This document shows positions 44,109 to 51,787 of a DNA stretch of 64,000 nucleotides, piece after piece. The position numbers and the translations under genes were made by a program. The notes under the pieces were generated by a model. The model made no database searches. It saw nothing but the letters and a program-made list of their open reading frames with translations, and was not told the DNA's origin. The first letter of the stretch is position 1, and every line of letters begins with the position of its first letter. Source of the DNA: Pedobacter montanisoli (lineage in GTDB: Bacteria > Bacteroidota > Bacteroidia > Sphingobacteriales > Sphingobacteriaceae); assembly GCF_022809115.1 (NCBI RefSeq), contig NZ_JALGBH010000001.1, positions 1,612,001-1,676,000 on the forward strand. Direction: 5' to 3'.

Positions 44109-46091
44109 TTATTTAATCTCTATTACCTGAACAGCTGGCAGTGGAGTAGGGATAGTTAAATTTGCAACTAGAGCTAAATCTTTTTCAGAAACTGCTGGCA
44201 AACTTAATTTTACAGGTGATGCCGATGATTCAAAAAAGAAAGCAGAGCCTGAGATACCTTTTTGTTTTTTCAATTCTTCCAGGTCTTTCTCATATTTCTT
44301 TCTTAATTCTTTGTATTCAGGAGTTTGCTGGAATTTTTTAATTTCTTCCATTTTATCTTTCCATTCTTTAGAATTAAACATCTCTTCTAATTTTTTGCCG
44401 TTGAATTCAATCTTAGCCATATGATCTTTCCACTCTTTAGAATTGAACTTCTTCTCCATTTCTTTAGCATTTAGTTCAATTTTAGCCATGTGATCTTTCC
44501 ATTCTTTAGAGTTGAATTTTTTCTCCATTTCTTTGCTATCGAATTCTATCTTAGCCATTTTATCCTTCCACTCCTTAGAGTTGAACATTTCTTCTAACTT
44601 TTTGCTATCAAATTCGATCTTAGCCATATGATCTTTCCATTCTTTAGAGTTGAATTTTTTCTCCATTTCTTTGCTGTCGAATTCAATTTTAGCCATTTTA
44701 TCCTTCCACTCTTTAGAATTGAACTTTTTCTCCATTTCTTTGGCATTCAACTCAATTTTTGCCATGTGATCTTTCCATTCTTTGGAGTTGAATTTTTTCT
44801 CCATCTCTTTAGCATTGAATTCTATCTTAGCCATTTTTTCTTTCCACTCAGGAGATTCAAATCTTTTTTTCATCTCATCTAATTTAACTCTCATACTATC
44901 CGGAACATCATCTAAAGAAGTATAAGTAATGGTTTCGCCTTTATCATTAGTAGTAATCAGTTTAAATGATCTTTTCTTTTTCTTTGTGGTATCAGTATCG
45001 GCTTTAAGTACTAATGAAATAGGTTTTTTTGTTTCTGTAGCCGTGCTTTTAATCTCATGTATTGATTTTGCTTTAATGGTTTTATGTTTTTCAGACTGAG
45101 TTGGATTGATCCATGCCACAGATATGATTGTGCCGATTGTTAAAGTCAGTATAAATAACTGCTGTTTAACGTTGATGTAATTGGTTTTCATATTTGTAAT
45201 TCTTTTAATACGCTGGTATAGGTGGTAGTTGTTATCTGCCGCTGCCAGCGAAAGGTTTGGTTTTTGTTTATTTTTAATTAACTCTAACTTTAACAGAGCA
45301 TGTGCATAGGTTACGGGTGTGTTAGTGAAATTCACAACCAGATCGTCGCAGGCATGTTCACGTTCAATTTGTATGAAACGAGAGGTTAACCAAACAAATG
45401 GATTAAAAAATAATAAGGTTTCTACCATTACCTTCATTAAATTAATAAGGTAATCGTTTCTTCTAATATGAGATAATTCGTGGATCAATATGGCTTCTAC
45501 CTGTTGTATATCTAATTGAGTGGCCAAAGCAACCGGAAACAATACTACGGGTTTAAAAAAGCCGATAACTAAGGGTACATTAACTTTTGGAGAAAGATAA
45601 AAAGTTACCTTTTTACGGATATTTAATTGTTCTACGGTGTTCTCAAAAGCATTCTGCCATGCTGAAGGCACTGCAAAGTTCTCTGCTTTCTTTAAACTTT
45701 TTAAACCTAAATATCCTTTTAAAATGATAAATAACTGTAAAATAATTCCCATACTATAGAGACTTGTAAGATAAGGGAAGTATCTTTCGGTTTTGAAATT
45801 GAGTGAATTAGCTTGCTGCAATAAAAAATAATAGGTCTGGGCATTTATGTTTTCATCATAACCAGCCACAGCATTACCCGGTAACTTAAACAAACTAAAG
45901 AAAGTAATACAAAAGCTCACAAAAATGAGTGCCAGCGAACCAAATGCTAAATTATGCTTAAGTCTGGCAGTGCTGTTTTTACATAAAACAAGTCCAATAC
46001 ATAAGAGTGCAAAAATTGCTGCACCCTGCCATAACGAATGTAATATGCTCCATCCTAAGGCTTTAACCAAATTGTGAACTATTGCCTCCAT
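44109..46091 (-). CDS. M56 (BlaR1/MecR1-like) membrane metallopeptidase with tandem-repeat periplasmic domain
   Basis: Sensor-protease of the BlaR1/MecR1 type, 660 residues. The N-terminal part has about four transmembrane helices and the zinc site H204-E205-L-S-H208, with the third ligand region REHACDDLVV. A further helix lies near residues 308-327. BlaR1 then has a penicillin-binding domain; here it is replaced by eight near-identical 23-residue units from residue 411 to about 580 (core FNSKEWKDHMAKIE, then NAKEMEKK or DSKKLEEM), followed by KKYEKDLEELKKQKG. The repeats look like a long alpha-helix or coiled coil. The signal it senses is unknown. It is preceded by blaI (2 bp gap). Confidence 0.93.
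   Translation of the reverse strand: MEAIVHNLVKALGWSILHSLWQGAAIFALLCIGLVLCKNSTARLKHNLAFGSLALIFVSFCITFFSLFKLPGNAVAGYDENINAQTYYFLLQQANSLNFKTERYFPYLTSLYSMGIILQLFIILKGYLGLKSLKKAENFAVPSAWQNAFENTVEQLNIRKKVTFYLSPKVNVPLVIGFFKPVVLFPVALATQLDIQQVEAILIHELSHIRRNDYLINLMKVMVETLLFFNPFVWLTSRFIQIEREHACDDLVVNFTNTPVTYAHALLKLELIKNKQKPNLSLAAADNNYHLYQRIKRITNMKTNYINVKQQLFILTLTIGTIISVAWINPTQSEKHKTIKAKSIHEIKSTATETKKPISLVLKADTDTTKKKKRSFKLITTNDKGETITYTSLDDVPDSMRVKLDEMKKRFESPEWKEKMAKIEFNAKEMEKKFNSKEWKDHMAKIELNAKEMEKKFNSKEWKDKMAKIEFDSKEMEKKFNSKEWKDHMAKIEFDSKKLEEMFNSKEWKDKMAKIEFDSKEMEKKFNSKEWKDHMAKIELNAKEMEKKFNSKEWKDHMAKIEFNGKKLEEMFNSKEWKDKMEEIKKFQQTPEYKELRKKYEKDLEELKKQKGISGSAFFFESSASPVKLSLPAVSEKDLALVANLTIPTPLPAVQVIEIK
44330..44861 (-). 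repeat. 69-bp coding tandem repeat (7.5 units)
   Basis: Units of 69 bp (23 codons) start at 44861 and recur every 69 bp down to 44378, where the last partial unit begins. Most differences are synonymous or alternate between two spellings (EFDSKEMEKK and ELNAKEMEKK). Third-base differences show that the array is not brand-new, but the frame is strictly kept. Confidence 0.85.
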
Positions 46092-46093
46092 AT

Positions 46094-46471
46094 TTATTTG
46101 TTTTCTAGTTTGCTTAAATAATCTTTAATTAATTCTATTTCTTCATGGCTGGTTTTTTGGTTACCCAAAGCCTGCATTACCAGACGTGCAGCTGAACCAT
46201 TAAAAACATTATCGATCATTTTATTTACCAGTTGCTGCTGAGTGGTTTCTTCACTAATTAATGCGTTGTAGATGTGTGTTTTAGAAGATGTATCACGTTC
46301 TACCATACCTTTATCATGCATAATCTGCATTAATTTTAGCGTAGTAGTGTATCCCGCATCCTTTTTATCAAGTGCTTCATGTACTTCGCGAACTGTACAT
46401 CTGCCTTTGGCCCAAAGCACCTGTAAAATCTCCATTTCACCTTCCGTTGGTTTGATATTATTTTTCTCCAT
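46094..46471 (-). CDS. BlaI/MecI/CopY-family transcriptional repressor
   Basis: Winged-helix repressor of 125 residues. The DNA-binding part PTEGEMEILQVLWAKGRCTVREVHEALDKKDAGYTTTLKLMQIMHDKGMV is typical, and a C-terminal dimer/cleavage region follows. In the classical system the M56 sensor triggers cleavage of this repressor. It is transcribed with the sensor (stop 46094, sensor start 46091). Two identical dyads TACGAA-N4-TTCGTA lie in the promoter 8-47 bp upstream of the start, so autoregulation is very likely. Confidence 0.93.
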   Translation of the reverse strand: MEKNNIKPTEGEMEILQVLWAKGRCTVREVHEALDKKDAGYTTTLKLMQIMHDKGMVERDTSSKTHIYNALISEETTQQQLVNKMIDNVFNGSAARLVMQALGNQKTSHEEIELIKDYLSKLENK

Positions 46472-46478
46472 TTGTTAC

Positions 46479-46526
46479 TACGAATTATTTCGTATTCAAA
46501 TGTACGAAGATATTCGTAATATCAAA
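46479..46526 (-). promoter_or_regulatory. blaI promoter with two TACGAA-N4-TTCGTA operators
   Basis: On the minus strand, -33 TTTG (46526-46523), an 18-nt spacer and -7 TACATTTG (46504-46497) form a consensus promoter. Perfect dyads TACGAA-GATA-TTCGTA (46503-46518) and TACGAA-TTAT-TTCGTA (46479-46494) sit between the boxes and just downstream, centres 24 bp apart. Both would block polymerase if occupied. Confidence 0.8.
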
Positions 46527-46569
46527 ATATTTTTATGGAAAAAATTATAAGAAGTTAAAAATAAGTTGA

Positions 46570-47466
46570 TTATAGCTTTTTCAGGCCCTGGTATTTGTTA
46601 TTGTTGGCCGGATCTATGCCTGTTAACAGGTTAAAGGCTTTGTTACGGTCCTGAGCATTCAGGTTTGAAAGAACATTCACCATTTCATCAGCTTTGCCTG
46701 CAAAAAACACATTAGGAAAGATAGAGCCTAGTTTTTGTTTATCGAACTGTTGCAGATCTGAAAGGGCAGACATAATGCCTTTTAATCCCGAACCTAAATT
46801 GTTTTGGAGCTTATCTAATCCGTTGAGGTGATAATTGTAAATGAAAATGCGTAATGGCTTAAGCTGATTACTCAAAAGATTTTCATTTAACCAATACCGG
46901 TTTCTCAGACCATCGGCTGCACGCCAGCCTTTACCACCTTGGCTTTGCGCCAGATTGAGCAGATTTTGTGCTTTCTGGTAGTACAAACTGCCTCCGGTTT
47001 TGCTAAAACTGTCTTTATCTAAGCCTATAATGGTAAAGGCATAAAAGCCAATCAGTGAATTGAGACTGCCTATATAATTTTGTTCTGAGAAATCAAGAGA
47101 CTGACCTTCAGTATAATTGAAAGCAAAATCCTTATCGCTGAAATTTAGAAGGGTAGTGTTATATGAAGTGCCATATACAGGTCGGTTAGACTGTACCTGT
47201 GCTTCGGCATTGTAAGTTGAATTGCCATCCCAGCTCGTAATGGTAATTACGAGATTACATTCTATGCGCTCCTGAGGCAGATAGCTTTCAGCTGTCCATT
47301 TGTTGTTATTGATAAAATCACGGATGTTATTTTGCATAACATCTAAATTGCGGCGATTTAAATTTGTAACGTTTGGTGCAAGAACCTGTACCCGGGCATT
47401 GATTTCCTGAGCGTAAGTGTTAAAAGCCAATAAAAAATATACAAATAGAACTGCGATCTTTTTCAT
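46570..47466 (-). CDS. porD: PorD-type protein (DUF4835), type IX secretion associated
   Basis: A periplasmic protein of 298 residues. The signal peptide is residues 1-19 (FLLAFNTYAQE), followed by the family start VQVLAPNVTNLNRRNLDVMQNNIRDFINN. NCBI-type naming links DUF4835 to type IX secretion (PorD), although its role is not well defined. ATG at 47466 overlaps the coaBC stop by one base. This gene sits in the conserved Bacteroidota run bamD-rpoZ-coaBC-porD. Confidence 0.85.
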   Translation of the reverse strand: MKKIAVLFVYFLLAFNTYAQEINARVQVLAPNVTNLNRRNLDVMQNNIRDFINNNKWTAESYLPQERIECNLVITITSWDGNSTYNAEAQVQSNRPVYGTSYNTTLLNFSDKDFAFNYTEGQSLDFSEQNYIGSLNSLIGFYAFTIIGLDKDSFSKTGGSLYYQKAQNLLNLAQSQGGKGWRAADGLRNRYWLNENLLSNQLKPLRIFIYNYHLNGLDKLQNNLGSGLKGIMSALSDLQQFDKQKLGSIFPNVFFAGKADEMVNVLSNLNAQDRNKAFNLLTGIDPANNNKYQGLKKL

Positions 47467-48677
47467 TAAGGCAGGAGGTGTTTAGCAATCATTAAATTTA
47501 ATATTTCATTGCAAATATCAACAGCTACATCAGTTTTGCTTTTTATGTTAAAGCTTTTGCTGTTAAATTCTTTATTAAATATAGTGATTTTATTGGTTTC
47601 GGTTTTAAAACCTGCCCCTTTATCATTAAGAGAATTTAATACGATCATATCCAGGTTTTTCTTTTTCAGTTTTTCTTTAGCATGATGTTCTTCATCATTA
47701 GTTTCTAAAGCAAAACCTACCAAAATCTGATTTTCTCTTTTTTGCTGACCTAAAGTAGCCAATATATCTGTGGTTTTTTTCAGTGCAATATTGAACTCGC
47801 TTTCGGTCTTCTTGATCTTCTGTTCGGCTACATTAACCGGGGTATAATCAGCAACCGCAGCACTCATTACCATGATATCACTTTGTGCAAAGTGTGTTGT
47901 ACAGGCATTAAGCATTTGTGCTGCACTTATTACATCAATCCGGGTTACATGATCAATTTTTTCTACCGTAGGGCCTGTAATTAAAGTTATCTCTGCGCCA
48001 AGATGATAGAGTTGCTGTGCCAAAGCAAATCCCATTTTACCAGATGAATGATTGCCTATAAAGCGAACAGGGTCTATGGCTTCATAAGTAGGGCCTGCTG
48101 TAACCAATACCTTTTTACCCAAAAGAGGTAATGAAGCTTTAATGTGATGGTTTAAGAATGCAATGATTTCTTCAGGTTCGGCCATTCGACCTTCACCATG
48201 TAATCCGCTTGCCAGTTCTCCGTTATTTGGCTTAATCAGTATATTGCCAAAATCTTGCAGCCTTTGTATGTTCTCTTGTGTGGTTTCATGTTTCCACATA
48301 TCCAGATCCATAGCCGGAGCAAAAAATACCGTACATTTTGCCGAGAGATAAGCCGCGGTAAGGAGATTGTCGCATAAACCGTTGGCCATTTTGCCTATGG
48401 TATTGGCTGTTGCCGGAGCAATGATCAGGTAATCTGCCCAAAGCCCTAATTCAACATGGTTACTCCAAACACCGGTTTCGGGTTCAAAGTATTGTGTATA
48501 TACCGGATTTTTAGAAAGAGTTGCTAAAGTAAGCGGTGTAATGAAATTACACGCATCGGGAGTGAGGATAACTTTGACGTTTGCGCCAGCCTTTATCAGA
48601 AGCCTGACTAAAGTAGCAGCTTTATAAGCGGCAATACTGCCGCAAACGCCAATCAGTATATTTTTTTTATCCAGCAT
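47466..48677 (-). CDS. coaBC: Bifunctional phosphopantothenoylcysteine decarboxylase / phosphopantothenate-cysteine ligase
   Basis: Two consecutive steps of coenzyme A synthesis. The N-terminal CoaC flavoprotein domain (FMN-dependent) has GVCGSIAAYKAATLVRLL, the active-site NHVELGLWADYLIIAPATANTI and APAMDLDMW. The C-terminal CoaB ligase has GPTYEAIDPVRFIGNHSSGKMG and AAVADYTP. I chose ATG at 48677 (403 residues); an upstream start at 48698 would place seven residues in a stem-loop. Overlaps porD by one base. Confidence 0.95.
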   Translation of the reverse strand: MLDKKNILIGVCGSIAAYKAATLVRLLIKAGANVKVILTPDACNFITPLTLATLSKNPVYTQYFEPETGVWSNHVELGLWADYLIIAPATANTIGKMANGLCDNLLTAAYLSAKCTVFFAPAMDLDMWKHETTQENIQRLQDFGNILIKPNNGELASGLHGEGRMAEPEEIIAFLNHHIKASLPLLGKKVLVTAGPTYEAIDPVRFIGNHSSGKMGFALAQQLYHLGAEITLITGPTVEKIDHVTRIDVISAAQMLNACTTHFAQSDIMVMSAAVADYTPVNVAEQKIKKTESEFNIALKKTTDILATLGQQKRENQILVGFALETNDEEHHAKEKLKKKNLDMIVLNSLNDKGAGFKTETNKITIFNKEFNSKSFNIKSKTDVAVDICNEILNLMIAKHLLP

Positions 48678-48690
48678 GTGTTTGTATCTG

Positions 48691-48721
48691 TTAAGCATAG
48701 CGCTTATGCGCTATTGCTTAA
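48691..48721. other. Stem-loop between rpoZ and coaBC
   Basis: TTAAGCATAGCGC and GCGCTATTGCTTAA pair with a single-base bulge and a TTAT loop. There is no T-run, so it is not a classical terminator. It may act in mRNA processing or attenuation. Confidence 0.45.
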
Positions 48722-48738
48722 AACGCCATGCAAAATTC

Positions 48739-49065
48739 TTATTTTTGATCTTTTGACGGGTTTCTGTAATATACTTTATCATTCAAAAACTCATCCATGG
48801 CAATTAACGTTGGTTTTGGTAAACGCTCGTAGTGCTTGCTGATTTCTATTTGTTCTCTGTTTTCAAAAATTTCTTCCAGATTATCATTAGATGATGCAAA
48901 CTCAGCTAATTTGCTATGCAATTCTTCTTTCATGTTGTTTGAAATCTGATTTGCTCTTTTAGCAATAATTACCAACGACTCATAAAGATTATCGGTAGAT
49001 CTATCCAGATCATGGATATTTCTGGTTACCGTAGTGTTTGGTATAGCAGGTTTTGGTGTACTCAT
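48739..49065 (-). CDS. rpoZ: RNA polymerase omega subunit (Bacteroidota type)
   Basis: 108-residue Rpb6/omega-fold protein that assists RNA polymerase assembly. Family features: NTTVTRNIHDLDRSTDNLYESLVIIAKRANQIS at residues 10-42, and the C-terminal PTLIAMDEFLNDKVYYRNPS. Between bamD (30 bp upstream) and coaBC, as in other Bacteroidota. Confidence 0.92.
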   Translation of the reverse strand: MSTPKPAIPNTTVTRNIHDLDRSTDNLYESLVIIAKRANQISNNMKEELHSKLAEFASSNDNLEEIFENREQIEISKHYERLPKPTLIAMDEFLNDKVYYRNPSKDQK

Positions 49066-49094
49066 TTTTATATTAATTAACGTGTATGCTAAAT

Positions 49095-50003
49095 TTATTT
49101 CTTTGTTAAGGTATCAGTTTTGCTTTGCTCGTTCAAAGCTTTGTATTTTTCTATAAGCTTAGCCTCTTCAGCTACTAATTTTTTTGCCTGGGCAATACCT
49201 GCAATGCAGGCATCTTTTAGCTGACCAGCTTCTTTAGTAAACTTGCTGTTAGGATAAGCTTCGGTAAATTCGTTATAGTATTCTATAGCTTCATTGTATC
49301 TTTCTTCCTGACGTGTAGGTAAGCTATTTTTAGCGTACATATATTGCGATTTTACAATAAGCAGGCTCATTTCTTCTGCATACCTGATATCAGGGAAATC
49401 TGTTTGTGCATTTTTTAATGCAATTACAGCAGATTTGTAATTTGTAATATCATATCCGCCTAAATCATAATACAATTTAGCATTATCAAATGCTTTGGTT
49501 TCTAATTTATCTCTTAAGTTACCAATATATTTTGCTGCCTGTGCAGCTCTATCACTTTTAGGATACAAGTTAATGAATAACTGTAAAGCGTCTATGGCTT
49601 TATAAGTGTTCTCCTGATCTAATGATGATTTTGGAGAATCCAGATAAAAACAATAAGCTGCCATATACCTGCATTCTTCAGCATTTTTACTTGCCGGATA
49701 AGTATCAGCAAACTCCTTGAATTTATAACGGGCTGTAGTGTAATCTTTTAAACGGTAAAGTGTATATGCATAATAATAGTTTAAATCTTCTGCTTCTGCA
49801 GTACCTCTGTATTTCTGAACCAATCCTTCAAAAAGTATCAGCGCTTTGGAATAATCCTTTTTATTGTAAAACCTGATCCCTTCCTGGTATTTCTTGCCTA
49901 CGTCGTTACTTAAACGTAGTTTCTCGAAACGGCTTTTACATGCACCTAAGGTTAGGAGAGACAGGGTAAAACTTAAAATAATTAAGTGTTTAATTTTAAA
50001 CAT
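49095..50003 (-). CDS. bamD: Outer membrane protein assembly lipoprotein BamD
   Basis: TPR lipoprotein of the beta-barrel assembly machine, 302 residues. Signal peptide with lipobox LLTLGAC, so Cys becomes the lipidated N-terminus. It has five tetratricopeptide-like pairs, e.g. GIRFYNKKDYSKALILFEGLVQKY and AEDLNYYYAYTLYRLKDYTTARYKF. I chose ATG at 50003 because the 34 residues of the longer frame precede the signal peptide. First gene of the bamD-rpoZ-coaBC-porD operon. Confidence 0.94.
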   Translation of the reverse strand: MFKIKHLIILSFTLSLLTLGACKSRFEKLRLSNDVGKKYQEGIRFYNKKDYSKALILFEGLVQKYRGTAEAEDLNYYYAYTLYRLKDYTTARYKFKEFADTYPASKNAEECRYMAAYCFYLDSPKSSLDQENTYKAIDALQLFINLYPKSDRAAQAAKYIGNLRDKLETKAFDNAKLYYDLGGYDITNYKSAVIALKNAQTDFPDIRYAEEMSLLIVKSQYMYAKNSLPTRQEERYNEAIEYYNEFTEAYPNSKFTKEAGQLKDACIAGIAQAKKLVAEEAKLIEKYKALNEQSKTDTLTKK

Positions 50004-50132
50004 TCTGCAAAGATAAGTTAATAATACGATACCGTCAATTAAAAATATTAGAGCTAAACTAATTATTGGCAGCAAACCTAGAAAATACTTAACAATTTTT
50101 AACAACCTTAAAGGTTAGCCCGGTTGTCAGAA

Positions 50133-50591
50133 TTATAATTCTGCAAAATCGGGAAGTTCTTCAACAAAAGAAAAAGCATTCTGCTGGTGATCTATTTTTG
50201 CAAAGTAATGGTGGAGTCCGTTGGTAACCACAAGCCATTTTACCTTATGTATTATATTGTAACGGCTGGCCTGGTCAAATGTTGCCTGTGTAATGTTTAC
50301 ATGAGGTGCTTTACACTCAACCAGCATCATTTTTTCACCACTGTTATTATAGATCAGAATATCGCTTCTTTTGCTGGTCTGATTAAGCTTTAAGCCACCT
50401 TCTATTTGGATAAGGGTTGAGGGTGCTTTTTTCTGATTGATCAAAAACTTTATAAAATGCTGCCTTACCCATTCTTCTGGTGTTAAGAATAGATGTTTTT
50501 TCCTGATCTCGTCAAAAATGTAATGGCCATTATCTTTTAAGGTAATTTTAAAAGGATAGGGTGGTAAATTTAACGGAATGGGTTTAAACAT
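50133..50591 (-). CDS. Lone type I restriction enzyme R-subunit N-terminal (HsdR_N) domain protein
   Basis: A 152-residue protein from ATG 50591, with the PD-(D/E)xK nuclease-like pattern TSKRSDILIYNNSGEKMMLVECKAP (Asp, then Glu-x-Lys about 15 residues on). No helicase, methylase or specificity subunit lies nearby. Its place divergent from holA is common in Bacteroidota, so it is a conserved housekeeping-type protein rather than a restriction system. A -7 element TATCTTTG lies on the minus strand at 50625-50632. Function unknown. Confidence 0.85.
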   Translation of the reverse strand: MFKPIPLNLPPYPFKITLKDNGHYIFDEIRKKHLFLTPEEWVRQHFIKFLINQKKAPSTLIQIEGGLKLNQTSKRSDILIYNNSGEKMMLVECKAPHVNITQATFDQASRYNIIHKVKWLVVTNGLHHYFAKIDHQQNAFSFVEELPDFAEL

Positions 50592-50667
50592 TACAATGCC
50601 GTATTTTAATAAGTTTAGCGGATACAAAGATAGCAGCAAAATAAATTAAATTGTAAATTTACCGCCA

Positions 50668-51690
50668 ATGAGCGCAGTTGATATTATTAAAGACCTTAAA
50701 GCACGAAAATTTAAGCCTATTTATTTATTGCAGGGCGAAGAACCTTTTTACATAGATCAGATTGTTGACTATATGGAAAAGCATATCCTGTCTGATGGAG
50801 AAAAGGGTTTTAACCAGACCGTTTTGTATGGCAAAGATACCGATATGGCTACTGTGCTTAACGCGGCCAAGAGATATCCCATGATGTCTGAATACCAGCT
50901 GATCATTGTTAAGGAAGCCCAAGATTTAAAATGGGTAAAGGAAGGAGAGGGGAATAAGGAAGCAGAGTTTGTATTGAATTACTTTGAGAAACCATTGCCT
51001 ACCACCATTCTTGTTTTTGCATATAAGTACGGTAATTTCGATAAACGTAAAAAAATATACAAAGCCATTAGTTCAAGTGGCATTGTGTTTCAGTCTGATC
51101 CGGTGCGCGATTATAAATTAATGCCCTGGATAGAAGATTATATTAAAGAGAAAGGTTATCGAATAGCTCCGCAGGCTGCTGCTCTCATGGCAGAATATTT
51201 AGGAGCAGATCTTTCCAAGATTGCAAATGAGGTTGAAAAACTTTGTTTGAACATCAATAAAGATACGCTTATAGAGCCTGATCATATTCAAAAGAATATA
51301 GGTATAAGTAAGGAGTATAATGTGTTTGAGTTGCAAAAGGCTTTGGCCGGGCGAAACATTCTTAAGTGTAACCAGATCATTAATTACTTTGCCAATAATC
51401 CCAAAGCTAATCCTATGGTAATGGTTATGGCCAATCTCAATTCATACTTTACTAAGATACTTAAATACCATTATCTTGTTAATAAGGCAGATGCAGCAAA
51501 GGAACTGGGTGTAAGTCCTTATTTTATTAAAGATTACGAACAGGCAGCACGTACATTTAGTTTGCCAAAGATGTTTGATGTCATTAGTCTGATGCGTGAA
51601 TATGACTTGAAAAGTAAAGGACTCGAAAGCACCGGAAATACCACTGACGGTGATTTAATGAAAGAAATGCTGTTTAAAATTTTACACTGA
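50668..51690 (+). CDS. holA: DNA polymerase III subunit delta
   Basis: Clamp-loader subunit that opens the sliding clamp, 340 residues. Family features: N-terminal KPIYLLQGEEPFYIDQIVDYM, then LNAAKRYPMMSEYQLIIVKEAQDLKW, and the C-terminal helical collar with NYFANNPKANPMVMVMANLNSYFTKIL. Divergent from the HsdR_N gene. Length normal. Confidence 0.94.
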   Translation: MSAVDIIKDLKARKFKPIYLLQGEEPFYIDQIVDYMEKHILSDGEKGFNQTVLYGKDTDMATVLNAAKRYPMMSEYQLIIVKEAQDLKWVKEGEGNKEAEFVLNYFEKPLPTTILVFAYKYGNFDKRKKIYKAISSSGIVFQSDPVRDYKLMPWIEDYIKEKGYRIAPQAAALMAEYLGADLSKIANEVEKLCLNINKDTLIEPDHIQKNIGISKEYNVFELQKALAGRNILKCNQIINYFANNPKANPMVMVMANLNSYFTKILKYHYLVNKADAAKELGVSPYFIKDYEQAARTFSLPKMFDVISLMREYDLKSKGLESTGNTTDGDLMKEMLFKILH

Positions 51691-51787
51691 TTTTTGTTTC
51701 TATTGTAACTAATAAGTTATTTATTTTAATGGAGGTTATTGCTTTTGTAAGTATATATTTACAAACAATTTAACTTACTTAACTTAA

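Noticed and set aside
44628..44882. Phe/Leu-rich frame opposite the tandem repeat
   Set aside because: It is the reverse complement of the Lys/Glu-rich 69-bp units, so it repeats by necessity.
50133..50591. Evidence for a restriction-modification system
   Set aside because: Only the HsdR N-terminal domain is present; there is no methylase, helicase or specificity gene, and its neighbour holA is constant in Bacteroidota.
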